Positions 25,729 through 38,808 of a stretch of 64,000 bases of DNA are shown one piece after another (position 1 is the stretch's first letter; the number at the start of each line of letters is the position of its first letter). Below the pieces are notes generated by a model. It ran no database searches. It was given only the letters and a program-made list of their open reading frames with translations, and was not told where the DNA came from. The stretch comes from Anaeramoeba ignava (taxonomy: Eukaryota; Metamonada; Anaeramoebidae): NCBI GenBank assembly GCA_028826165.1, contig JAPDFW010000030.1, positions 1-64,000 of the forward strand, in the 5' to 3' direction. A program made the translations under genes and the position numbers.

Positions 25729-28258
25729 TAGGATAATCAATCAAAAATGAAAAATGAAAATAAAATAAAATTAGATGTTTTAAGAGAATAAATCTGAATT
25801 GATTTCCTTGATGATTGTGTATATTAATTTCTTTTGTTATGAGATTTATTGTTATTTAAGATTAAAAAAAAATGGGATTTGATTGTAAAATTTTTTTTTC
25901 TAGTTTGTAATCAGAATAAAATAACATTTTCAACAACAAAAACAAAAACAAAAACAAAAACTTTGAAACAATAAAAAAGACAGAAACAATTCAAAATAAA
26001 CAAAGAAAAACTTTGAAAAATAAAAATATATTCTCACATTCAAACAAGTTTTCAGGAAATCAAAATAAAAAGAAAAATCAAAAAAAAATATCCAATCAAG
26101 AAAAAAGAGAGAAATATTTCCTAAAAGGATTAAAACAGATCAGTTAAATTTCATTTCTTTTATTGAGGATAATGGAATAAATGAAATTTTTTTCAAATTT
26201 TGATTTTAAATTAAATATAATTTTTGATTCTTAATAAGGGTTTAGTTGAGAGAAAAACAAATTAATTTGCAAAAAAAAAAATGAATGAATCTAATCAAAA
26301 TGAAGGAGAAGGGAAAAAAATAATTTTAATTTATTCAATTTAAAAAAAAAACACATTTTATTGATTTGATTAATTTACTTAATTTTTCTTTTTTTTTTTT
26401 CTTGATTTTTGAATTTTTTTTCTTTTTCCCGCAAAATGAGTTTTGAATTGAAGAGAAAAAAAAGTGATTATTTGCAATTTTAGATAAAATTTATTGAATC
26501 AAGTTTATTCAAATATGTATTCAAATTTTTAAAAAATATTTATAACTCACAAATGTATTGAATATATATAATTTATTCAAATTTAGATTATAAATTTATA
26601 TCTAATTAATAATTTATTAATATTCATTATTTATAATAAATATTAATTTCTATTTAATATATTTAATTTAATATTATTTATTTATTTATTTATTAATTTC
26701 ATTCTATTTTAAATATAATTTATTTAATAATTTTATTATTTTTAATTTTAATTTTTATTTTTAATAACAAATTCAATCAAATAATAATTTACAAAAATTT
26801 AATATTTGCAAAATTATTTAATAAAATATTTTTATCATTTAATTTTTTTTTAATTGATTTTTATGATTTTGTATTGATATTATTTGAAAATATATAAATA
26901 TAAATATAAATATAAATTTTATTAAATTTTATTTTCTATTTTTGAAATAATGAATTAACATTTATTTCTTTTCATTTATTATTATTTTCATTTTCAATCC
27001 AAAAATAAAATAAAAATATAAAAATATGAATAAAAATATATAAATAAAAATATATTTTATTTATTAAATATTTTTTTTTGATTTGATTTTCTAATTCTTT
27101 TCCATTTTTTTTTGGAATAATTAATATTTCTTTTTATTCAAAATTTCATTTTAATTTCAATTCATATTTATATTTTATTTATAAATAAATAAATAAATAA
27201 ATAAATATTTTTGATTTAATTCATTTTAATTTATTTTTTTTTATGAATTTAGGAAAATAAAAATATATAAATTTGAAATGAAAAATAATAAATCAAAAAA
27301 TGAATATATAATTAATAAATATATAATAATAAATATCAATTCAAAATATATCTAATGTAAAATGTTTAAAAATAAAAAATAAATTTTTAAAAGTAGAAAT
27401 CAAAATAAATAATATTTTTTTTATCAACTTTATTTCAATTTATATAAATATAAATCAAAAAAAAATCAAAAATTTATTCCAATTTATATATTTCAATAAT
27501 AAATATTAAATCAAAAATATATTTTATTAATTAAATATTCTTTTTTTTTTTGATTTGATTTTCTAATTCTAATTCTTTTCCATTTTTTTTTGGAATAATT
27601 AATATTTCTTTTTATTCAAAATTTCATTTTAATTTCAAACAAATAAATCAATAAAATAAATAAAAATAAAATAATATTTGAATTAATAATAAAATAAAAA
27701 TGAAATATTATATATATTATATAAATATAAAAGAATGAATATATAATTAATAAATATATAATAATAAATATCAATTCAAAATATATCTAATGTAAAATGT
27801 TTAAAAATAAAAATAAATTTTTAAAAGTATAAATCAAAATAAATAATATTTTTATCAACTTTATTTCAATTTATATAAATATAAATCAAAAAAAATAAAA
27901 AAAATCAAATTTTATTTTAATTTATATCATTTTAAACATTTTTCAATAATAAATATTAAATCAAAATATATATTCAAAATTAATATAATAATAGAATCAA
28001 ATTTATTATCAATATTATATTAATAAATAATATAATAAATATAATATAAGAATAATAAATATATTAATAAAAATATATTTTATTAAATATTCTTTTTAAT
28101 TTGATTTTTATTTTATAATTCTTTTTATATTTTTAGAATAATTATTTATTTATTTTCATTTATTATTTTATTCAAAATTTCATTTTAATTTCATTTACAA
28201 TTTAATTTATTTTAAATATAATTTAATTTCATTTTCAATTTGTTTTCATTTCATATTT
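25729..28258 (+). repeat. Block E, copy 1
   Basis: This module of about 2.5 kb occurs again at 36290-38800. Its first part (25730-26470) is richer in C and G, for example TTCTAGTTTGTAATCAGAAT, an (AACAAA)n run, AGACAGAAACAATTC and GGATTAAAACAGATCAG. In the second copy a Lys/Asn/Gln-rich frame of 90 codons is open over this part. Here the corresponding frame differs by indels in the A-runs, which argues against a conserved protein. The second part holds a tandem duplication of about 430 bp (27080-27500 and 27540-27960), marked by CTAATTCTTTTCCATTTTTT and TATATCTAATGTAAAATGTT, plus a weaker third copy. Confidence 0.8.
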
Positions 28259-30487
28259 ATATATATAATTAATCAATTTAATTTCCAATTTATTTATAAT
28301 TTATATTCAAAAATAAAAATCAATTTCTCTCTATATATAAAATATATAAATTTAATTTTCAATTTAATTTTCAATTTAAATTAAAAATAAAAAAAATCAA
28401 TTTATTTATATATATTATAAACAAATTTATAATAAAATAATTAATTAATTTAATTTTCAATTTATTTATAATTTATATTCAAAAATAAAAATAAAAATCA
28501 ATTTCTCTCTATATATAAAATATATAAATTTAATTTTCAATTTATTTATAATTTAAATTAAAAATAAAAATCAATTTATTTATATATATTATAAAACAAA
28601 TTTATAACAAAATAATTAATCAATTTAATTTCCAATTTATTTATAATTTATATTCAAAAATAAAAATCAATTTCTCTCTATATGTAAAATATATAAATTT
28701 AATTTCAATTTATTTTTAATTCAAATTAAAAATAAAAATCAATTTATTTATATATATTATAAACAAATTTATAATAAAATAATTAATTAATTTAATTTCC
28801 AATTTATTTATAATTTATATTCAAAAATAAAAATCAATTTCTCTCTATATATAAAATATATAAATTTAATTTTCAATTTATTTTTAATTTAAATTAAAAA
28901 TAAAAAAATCAATTTATTTATATATATTATAAACAAATTTATAACAAAATAATTAATAAATTTAATTTTCAATTTATTTATAATTTATATTCAAAAATAA
29001 AAATCGATTTCTCTTTATATATAAAATATATAAATTTATTTTCAATTTATTTATAATTTAAATTTAAAAATAAAAAAATCAATTTATTTATATATATAAT
29101 AAACAAATTTATAACAAAATAATTAATTAATTTAATTTCCAATTTATTTATAATTTATATTCAAAAATAAAAATCAATTTCTCTCTATATATAAAATATA
29201 TAAATTTAATTTTCAATTTATTTATAATTTAAATTAAAAATAAAAATCAATTTATTTATATATATTATAAACAAATTTATAATAAAATAATTAATCAATT
29301 TAATTTCCAATTTATTTATAATTTATATTCAAAAATAAAAATCAATTTCTCTCTATATATAAAATATATAAATTTAATTTTTAATTTATTTATAATTCAA
29401 ATTAAAAATAAAAAAATCAATTTATTTATATATATTATAAACAAATTTATAATAAAATAATTAATTAATTTAATTTCAATTTATTTATAATTTAAATTCA
29501 AAAATAAAAATCAATTTCTCTCTATATATAAAATATATAAATTTAATTTTCAATTTATTTGAATTTAAATCAAAAATAAAAAAATCAATTTATTTATATA
29601 TATTATAAACAAATTTATAACAAAATAATTAATTAATTTAATTTTCAATTTCTTTATAATTTATATTCAAAAATAAAAATCAATTTCTCTCTATATATAA
29701 AATATATAAATTTATTTTTAATTTATTTTATAATTTAAAATTAAAAATAAAAAAATCAATTTATTTATATATATTATAAACAAATTTATAATAAAATAAT
29801 TAATAAATTTAATTTCCAATTTATTTATAATTTATATTCAAAAATAAAAAAATCAATTTCTCTCTATATATAAAATATATAAATTTAATTTTTCAATTTA
29901 TTTACAATTTAAATTTAAAAATAAAAAAAATCAATTTATTTATATATATTATAAACAAATTTATAACAAAATAATTAATTAATTTAATTTTCAATTTATT
30001 TATAATTTAAATTCAAAAATAAAAATCAATTTCTCTCTATATATAAAATATATAAATTTAATTTTTCAATTTATTTGAATTTAAATTAAAAATAAAAAAA
30101 TCAATTTATTTATATATATTATAAACAAATTTATAACAAAATAATTAATTAATTTAATTTTCAATTTATTTATAATTTATATTCAAAAATAAAAATCAAT
30201 TTCTCTCTATATATAAAATATATAAATTTAATTTTTAATTTATTTATAATTCAAATTAAAAATAAAAATCAATTTATTTATATATATTATAAACAAATTT
30301 ATAACAAAATAATTTATAATTTAATTTTCAATTTATTTATAATTTATATTCAAAAATAAAAATCAATTTCTCTCTATATATAAAATATATAAATTTAATT
30401 TTTCAATTTATTTATAATTTAAATTAAAAATAAAAAAAATCAATTTATTTATATATATTATAAACAAATTTATAATAAAATAATTTA
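28259..30487 (+). repeat. Satellite A array 2, ~13 copies of ~170 bp
   Basis: The dimeric unit is the same as at 17146-19310. TTTCTCTCTATATATAAAAT recurs from 28323 to about 30365, with one TATGTAAAAT and one CGATTTCTCTTTA variant. It ends at the same place in the unit as array 1, where TTTATAAATTTAAATTCAAA leads into block B. Confidence 0.95.
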
Positions 30488-32020
30488 TAAATTTAAATTC
30501 AAAAATAAAAAATCAATAATTTCAAAAATCTAAATTTATACTTATTTATATCATTATTTATATTTATAATTTATCAAAGGTAATTAATTAATTAAATTTC
30601 TTTTTCACTTCATTTAGATTCAATTTATCTGATTATTATCTATTATTTATTTATTTATTATTTTAAATTATTTTATTTTTATTAAATAAATTTTGATTTG
30701 GAAAATATCAATCAATTAATTAATAATCAATCAATAATTTATTTCTAATTCATTTCATTTTTTTTTCATTTCCAAAATTTAAATTTAAATCAAAATTTAA
30801 ATTCAAAATCAAATTCAAATTCAAATCAAATTAAATTCAAAATTTAAATCAAATTCAAAATTCAAAATCTATTGATAATTTGTTCTGAAAATAAAATCTA
30901 AATATAAATATAAAAACAAAATCAAATTGATATTATTTTTATATGTTTTATTTAGAAACAAAAAAAAATCATCAAATTTGTTTTGTTTTGTTTGTTTCAT
31001 TTCTTTTAATATTTTTATCTAAAATAAATAAATTAAAAATCCAATTTTTCTTTTTCTTTTCTTTTCTTTTTTTATTGATTCAAAATATTCCATAAAAATA
31101 AAAATAAAAAAAAATTGATTATTAATTTTTTTATAAGTTTTTGGAATTCCTTAAAATGTCTGTATTCATTTTAAAATATTTATCATTTTATTATTTTTAT
31201 TATTTTATTATTTATTTTAATAAATTTTAATTTATTAAATTTTATTTTTATTCTTAATTTTTATTTTAATTTTAATTAAATATTTTTATTTATAAATTAT
31301 ATTTTATTATTTATATTTTATTATTTATTTTTATTATTATTTATTTAATTATTTTTATTTATTTTGAAAACTTTTTATTTCAAGACAATTTAATATCTAA
31401 ATCCAAAACTACTTTATTAACTAATTTACTTGTAAGTTTATTTTAATTCACAAAATTTATAAATTTATAAATTAATTAATTAATTTTACTTATATTTATA
31501 TTAGATAAAATCTTTATTTTATTCATTTTCAATTCTTCCAAAAAAAAAATCATTATTTATAATCCACAATTTACCAAAATTAATTAATTAATTATTTATT
31601 TATTTATTGAATTAATGAAACTTCTTTTTCACTTCATTTAGATTAGATTAGATTATATTAGATTCAATTTATCTGATTATTTATTTATTTATTATTATTC
31701 ATTTATTAATTTATTCCAAATTATTTTTATTTATATTTTTATTTATAAATAAATGGATTTTGATTTGGAAAATATCATTAATTAATTAATTAATAAATTA
31801 TTTCTAATTTTCATTTTTCATTTTTCATTTTTTCATTTTTTTTTCTTAGAAGAATAAAAATAAAATAAAAATAAAAATAAAAATTACCTTCAGAAAATGA
31901 AAGGAAATCTCAAAAACTAATAAAATATTCAATCCAATCCAATCCAATTCAATTCAATTCAATTCAATTCAATTCAATTCAAAAGTAAATTTATTTATTT
32001 ATTTATTTAAAAATTTAATT
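30488..32020 (+). repeat. Block B, copy 2
   Basis: It is nearly identical to copy 1 from the TCAATAATTTCAAAAATCTA start through GGAATTCCTTAAAATGTCTG (about 31145) to the (CAATC)n/(CAATT)n run near 31935. The satellite B patch inside it (31200-31350) is scrambled relative to copies 1 and 3. The (GATTA)n run has an ATATTA variant shared with copy 3. Confidence 0.88.
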
Positions 32021-33090
32021 TTATTTCTATTTCAATTATAAATAATTAAATAATAAATTTAAATTAATTATTTTATTTCTATTATTTATTTTATATTTAT
32101 TTTAAATTATAAAATTATATTTTATTATTTATTTTTATTATTAATTATTTAATTTAATATTTTTTTATTTCAATTAAAAAGAATTCAAATAATAAAATTT
32201 AAATTAATTATTTTATTTCTATTATTAATTTCATATTTATTTTAATTATAAAAATTTAATTTAATTTATAAATTAATTAATTTTATTTTTATATTTTTAT
32301 TTCAATTTATTCCAAAAATCATTATTTTAATTTATAAAATTATAATTAATTATTTAATTATTTAATTAATTATTTTTATTATTCTTTTTCAATTATAAAT
32401 TAATTAAATAATAAATTTAAATTAATATCTGATTATTTATTTATTTATTTATTCATTTATTTATTTATTTATTCATTTATTACTTAAAATTATTTTTGTT
32501 TTTATTATTTGTTTTGAAATAAATTTTGATTTGGAAAATATCATTAAAAATTAATAATTAATTTTTTATTTTTATTATTTTTTTATTTTTCAAAAATTTT
32601 AATTTTAAAAATAATATCAATAAAATGAAAGGAAATTTAATAAGAGAATAAAATTTTAATCCAATTCAATTCAATTCAATTCAATTTCAAAATTTTTAAA
32701 TTTATTTTTAAAAATTTAAAAATTTAAAATTTAATTTTATTTTTATTTTCAATTATAAATAATTAAATAATAAATTTAATTTAATTATTTATTTCTATTA
32801 ATTTTATATTTATTTCAAATTATAAAATTATTTTTATTAATTTATTTATTTATTTATTTATTTAAAATTTAAAAATTTAATTTTATTTTTATTTCAATTA
32901 TAAATAATTAAATAATAAATTTAAATTAATTATTTTATTTCTATTATTAATTTTATATTTATTTCAAATTATAAAATTATATTTTATTATTTATTTTTAT
33001 TATTAATTATTTATTTAATTATTTATATTATTTTATTTCAATTATAAATAATTAAATAATAAATTTAAATTAATTATTTTATTTCTATTA
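32021..33090 (+). repeat. Satellite B array 2, partly degraded
   Basis: Clear units lie at 32030-32160 and 32870-33090. The part between is irregular: it contains a misplaced block-B-like piece (about 32430-32690, with GATTTGGAAAATATCATTAA and ATGAAAGGAAAT), and many positions are changed to A or T. Confidence 0.8.
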
Positions 33091-34003
33091 TTAATTTTAA
33101 AATTATTTTAACATAAAATTATCAAAAATAATTGAATTTTAAAATTTATTAAAAATTTGTTTTGAAAGATTTTACAATTTTAGAATAAAAATTTTTTTAA
33201 TTTATTATTTCAATTCTGTTTTTCTTTTGATTTTCCTTTTTAATTTTTAATTGTTTTATTTTCTAAAACTTTTTATTTTTTTCTTAGATTTTAAATTTTT
33301 TATTTTGAATTATTAGTTTTTCAACCTTAAAATTCTTTTAATTTCAAAATAATTCATTTGATTATTTTTATTTCAATTCTAAAGGAGCCTATAGATATTA
33401 AATTTTTAAATTTATTTTTTATTATTTTAAAATTTTATTTTCAAATATTTATTGAATTTAATTTTCTTGTTTAAGATTTCTTTTGTTAAATTTTTGAGTC
33501 AAATAACAGGAACTTATTTATAATTTTATTTTTATTTATATTTATTTTTATTTTAGATATTATAAATATTTTGAGTTAAATCAAAATAGATTAATATTAA
33601 TTTGATCAAAATTTTTATTAATTAAATCATTTTCAAATTTATTTATGGAATTTAATTATTTAAATAAAATCTATTTTTATTTTTATTTTTATCCATTATT
33701 TATTTTATTTAATTAAATAATTTGAGATTTATTTTTATTTAAATTTATATTGAAAATATTAATTTAATTTAAATATTTAAATTATTTTTATTTTATTTCT
33801 ATTTTTTTTTTTCTTTTTATAATTTTTTTGGAAAATTAATTTAAATTTGATGACTTTTATTTGTATAAAAAGGGGTATTTTTAATTTAGAAAATTATTTT
33901 AAATAAATTTTGAATTTATTTTTTTTTTGAAATACGAAAAGAATATTTAATTAATTTTTAAAAACAAATGATAATAATTAAAATTGAAAAAATAGGAAAT
34001 TTA
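33091..34003. mobile_element. Degraded second copy of the mariner-like element
   Basis: The order of words follows 22181-23334: TTTGTTTTGAAAGATTTTAC, TTTTCTTTTGATTTTCC, TTTTTCAACCTTAAAATTCT, AAAGGAGCCTATAGAT, GATGACTTTTATTTGTATAA, GGGGTATTT and AAATACGAAAAGAATATT. It is about 240 bp shorter. The terminal repeats are hardly recognisable, and most C/G-containing words of the first copy are replaced by A/T. The shared position shows that the insertion came before the duplication of copies 1 and 2. Confidence 0.65.
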
Positions 34004-34500
34004 TATTTTATTTTATTATTTTATTTCTATTATTTTATTTTTATTATTATTTTTATTAGGTTAAATAGGTTTTAAATTGAAAATTTTGATTAGTGCTTTT
34101 ATTTTTAAAAACAAAAACAAAAATTCATTTCAAACATTTTAATTAATGTAATCTTTTATAAAATCAAAAATCAAAAATCAAAAATGAAAAAGAATTTATA
34201 ATTAATTTTATTTAATTGATTCTAAATTAATTATTTAAGATTCAAAAATAATTAACAAAATTTTTTATTTATTTAAAATGTAATCAAAAATTTAATCAAT
34301 ATTAATTATTTATAATAATATTTTATATTTTATTAATTTTTCTTTCAATATAAATAATCAAAACAAAAACTATTCATTAAAAAATAAATTTATTAATATT
34401 AATTTAAATTTTTAATTTTTAATTTTAATTTTAATTTACATTTTTATTGAAGGAAATTTTTCTCTGTTGATAATTTAAAACAAAATGAAAATAAATTGAT
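34004..34500 (+). repeat. Block C, copy 2
   Basis: It starts TTAGGTTAAATAGGTTTTAA near 34057 and keeps the order of copy 1. It is blurred in the TTAATTAA run, the TCAATATTAATATT stretch and the trinucleotide run, where TTGTTCTTGTTG is reduced to TCTCTGTTG. Confidence 0.85.
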
Positions 34501-35025
34501 TGATTTTCAGATTGAAAAAGATTTATTTTAAATTGATTTTCAGATTTATTTTTTCAGATTTATTTTCAAATTTATTTTAAATTTATTTTCAAAATTTAAA
34601 AAGATTTATTTTTATTTATTTATTTTTAATTTATTTTATTTATTTCAGATTGATTTTTATTTTATTTATACAAGATTTAAAAATAATTTATTTTATATTT
34701 TATTTTTTTAGATTATTTTATTTTTTTCAAAAATTTTCAAAATTTATTTTCAAAAAAATTTTTAAGATTTATTTTTAAGATTTATTTTTCAGATTTATTT
34801 TAAAAATTTTAAAATTTTTATTTTTTCAGATTGATTTTCAAAAATCAAAACAATTTTTTTTGATTTTAATTTTTAAAAAAGATTGATTTCAGATTTATTT
34901 AAAAGATTTATTTTAAGATTTATTTTCAATTTATTTTTAAGATTTATTTTTAAGATTGATTTTCAGATTGATTTTTTTTTTCATTTTTAAGATTTATTTT
35001 CAGATTGATTTTCAGAATTGGATAT
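34501..35025 (+). repeat. Satellite C array 2, scrambled
   Basis: Recognisable TTCAGATTTATT and TTTTAAGATTTATT units alternate with irregular A- and T-rich text that breaks the 12-bp phase. No other copy of satellite C is like this. Decay or a poor consensus sequence would both explain it. Confidence 0.8.
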
Positions 35026-35260
35026 TTATTTATTTGGCTTTTTTGTTGTTGATTTAGAAACTATTGAATGAATTTTACAAAACAAAATTTATTTTCATTT
35101 AAAATACAAATAAAACAACAATTTTTAAAATTTATTTATTTTTATATTTAATTTATATTTATATTTATATTTATATTTCAATATTTCTATTTTTATTTAA
35201 TATTTATTTGTTTATTCAATAAAATAAAATAAAAGATTTTGATTTTTATTTATTTATTTT
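35026..35260 (+). repeat. Block D, copy 2, blurred
   Basis: TTATTTGGCTTTT, TTAGAAACTATTGAATGAAT and TTTATATTTATATTTATATT are present. AAGAAGACAAATAACACATA has become an A/T-rich approximation. Confidence 0.75.
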
Positions 35261-36287
35261 TAATTTTAGATTACATATTAATATAAATATTTATATTTAA
35301 TATTTAATTAATATTTAATAAATATTTTATTTATATTCATTATTTATAATTAATATTTATATCTATTTATTATATTTAATTTATTTATTAAATTTATTTT
35401 AAATATGATTAATTTAATTTTATTTTAATTTTTAATTTGATAAATTTAGATTACATATTAATATAAATATTTATATTAATAATTAAATTAATAATTAATA
35501 AATATTTTATTTATATTCATTATTTATAATTAATATTTATATCTATTTATTATATTTAATTTATTTATTAAATTTATTTTAAATATGATTAATTTAATTT
35601 AATTTTTAATTTGATAAATTTAGATTACAAATTAATATAAATATTTATATTTATATTAATATTTAATTTAATATTTTTATTTTTATTTTTATATTTTAAT
35701 TAATATTTATATCTATTTATTATATTTAATTAATTTATTAAATTTATTTTAAATATGATTAATTTAATTTTATTTTTAATTTGATAAATTTAGATTAAAT
35801 TAATATATTTATATTAATAATTAATTAATAATTAATAAATATTTTATTTATATTCATTATTTATAATTAATATTTTATATCTATTTATTATATTTAATTT
35901 ATTTATTAAATTTTATTTTTAAATATGATTAATTTAATTTTATTTTAATTTTTAATTTGATAAATTTAGATTACAAATTAATATAAATATTTATATTAGT
36001 AATTAATTAATATTTAATTAATATTTTATTTATATTCATTATTTATAATTAATATTTATATCTATTTATTATATTTAATTTATTTATTAAATTTATTTTA
36101 AATATAATTAATTTAATTTTATTTTAATTTTTAATTTGTTAAATTTAGATTACAAATTAATATAAATATTTATATTAATATTTAATTAATAATTAATAAA
36201 TATTTTATTTATATTCATTATTTATAATTAATATTTATATCTATTTATTATATTTAATTTATTTATTAAATTTAAATTTAATAGGAT
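35261..36287 (+). repeat. Satellite D array 2, ~6 copies of ~175 bp
   Basis: The unit and the copy number match 24689-25728, with TTTAGATTACATATTAATAT or TTTAGATTACAAATTAATAT at about 35268, 35448, 35625, 35967 and 36146. One unit (about 35640-35790) is irregular. Confidence 0.93.
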
Positions 36288-38808
36288 AATCAATCAAAAA
36301 TGAAAAATGAAAAAAATAAAATTAAATGTTTTAAGAGAATAAATCTGAATTAATTTTCTTGATGATTGTATATATTAATTTCTTTTGTTATGAGATTTAT
36401 TGTTATTTAAGATTAAAAAAAATGGGATTTGATTGTAAAATTTTTTTTTCTAGTTTGTAATCAGAATAAAATAACATTTTCAACAACAAAACAAAACAAA
36501 AACAAAACAAAAACTTTGGAAACAATAAAAAAGACAGAAACAATTCAAAATAAACAAAGAAAAACTTTGAAAAATAAAAATATATTCTCACATTCAAACA
36601 AGTTTTCAGGAAATCAAAATAAAAAGAAAAATCAAAAAAAAATATCCAATCAAGAAAAAAGAGAGAAATATTTCCTAAAAGGATTAAAACAGATCAGTTA
36701 AATTTCATTTCTTTATTGAGGATAATGGAATAAATGAAATTTTTTTTTTTCAAATTTTTGATTTTAAATTAAATATAATTTTTGATTCTTAATAAGGGTT
36801 TAGTTGAGAGAAAAACAAATTAATTTGCAAAAATGAATGAATCTAATCAAAAATGAAAGAGAAGGGAAAAAATAATTTTAATTTATTCAATTTAAAAAAA
36901 AAACACATTTTATTGATTTGATTAATTTACTCAATTTTTCTTTTTTTTTCTTGATTTTTGATTTTTTCTTTTTCCGCAAAATGAGTTTTGAATTGAAGAG
37001 AAAAAAAGTGATTATTTGCAATTTTAGATAAAATTTATTGAATCAAGTTTATTCAAATATGTATTCAAATTTTTAAAAATATTTATAACTCACAAATGTA
37101 TTGAATATATATAATTTATTCAAATTTAGATTATAAATTTATATCTAATTAATAATTTATTAATATTCATTATTTATAATAAATATTAATTTCTATTTAA
37201 TATATTTAATTTAATATTATTTATTTATTTATTTATTAATTTCATTCTATTTTAAATATAATTTATTTAATAATTTTATTATTTTTAATTTTAATTTTTA
37301 TTTTTAATAACAAATTCAATCAAATAATAATTTACAAAAATTTAATATTTGCAAATTATTTAATAAAATATTTTTATCATTTAATTTTTTTTAATTGATT
37401 TTTATGATTTTGTATTGATATTATTTGAAAATATATAAATATAAATATAAATATAAATTTTATTAAATTTTATTTTCTATTTTTGAAATAATGAATTAAC
37501 ATTTATTTCTTTTCATTTATTATTATTTTCATTTTCAATCCAAAAAAATAAAATAAAAATATAAAAATATGAATAAAAATATATAAATAAAAATATATTT
37601 TATTTATTAAATATTTTTTTGATTTGATTTTCTAATTCTTTTCCATTTTTTTTGGAATAATTAATATTTCTTTTTATTCAAAATTTCATTTTAATTTCAA
37701 TTCATATTTATATTTTATTTATAAATAAATAAATAAATATTTTTGATTTAATTCATTTTAATTTATTTTTTTTATGAATTTAGGAAAATAAAAATATATA
37801 AATTTGAAATGAAAAATAATAAATCAAAAATGAATATATAATTAATAAATATATAATAATAAATATCAATTCAAAATATATCTAATATAAAATGTTTAAA
37901 AAATAAAAAATAAATTTTTAAAAGTAGAAATCAAAATAAATAATATTTTTTTTATCAACTTTATTTCAATTTATATAAATATAAATCAAAAAAAAAATCA
38001 AAAATTTATTCCAATTTATATATTTCAATAATAAATATTAAATCAAAAATATATTTTATTAATTAAATATTCTTTTTTTTTGATTTGATTTTCTAATTCT
38101 AATTCTTTTCCATTTTTTTTTTTGGAATAATTAATATTTCTTTTATTCAAAATTTCATTTTAATTTCAAACAAATAAATCAATAAAATAAATAAAAATAA
38201 AATAATATTTGAATTAATAATAAAATAAAAAATGAATATTAATTATATTATATAAATATAATGAATGAATATATAATTAATAAATATATAATAATAAATA
38301 TCAATTCAAAATATATATAATATAAAATGTTTAAAAAATAAAAATAAATTTTTAAAAGTATAAATCAAAATAAATAATATTTTTTTATCAACTTTATTTC
38401 AATTTATATAAATATAAATCAAAAAAAATAAAAAAAATCAAATTTTATTCTAATTTATATATTTTTAAACATTTTCAATAATAAATATTAAATCAAAATA
38501 TATATTCAAAATTAATATAATAATGGAATCAAATTTATTATCAATATTATATTAATAAATAATATAATAAATATAATATCAGAATAATAAATATATTAAT
38601 AAAAATATATTTTATTAAATATTCTTTTTGGATTTGATTTTTATTTTGTAATTCTTTTATATTTTTAGAATAATTATTTATTTATTTTCATTTATTATTT
38701 TATTCAAAATTTCATTTTAATTTCATTTACAATTTAATTTATTTTAAATATAATTTAATTTCATTTTCATTTTCAATTTCATTTTCATTTCATATTTATA
38801 TATATAAT
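36288..38808 (+). repeat. Block E, copy 2
   Basis: It is nearly identical to copy 1 over 2.5 kb, including the internal duplication of about 430 bp. An open frame of 90 codons (36429-36701, +) encodes a Lys/Asn/Thr-rich peptide, but the equivalent region of copy 1 differs in A-run lengths. I treat it as chance. Differences from copy 1 are mainly A/T run lengths. Confidence 0.85.

Noticed and set aside
36429-36701. Lys/Asn-rich frame of 90 codons in block E
   Set aside because: The matching part of the first block E (about 25905-26150) differs in the lengths of its A-runs, so the frame is not conserved; low-complexity AACAAA text explains it.
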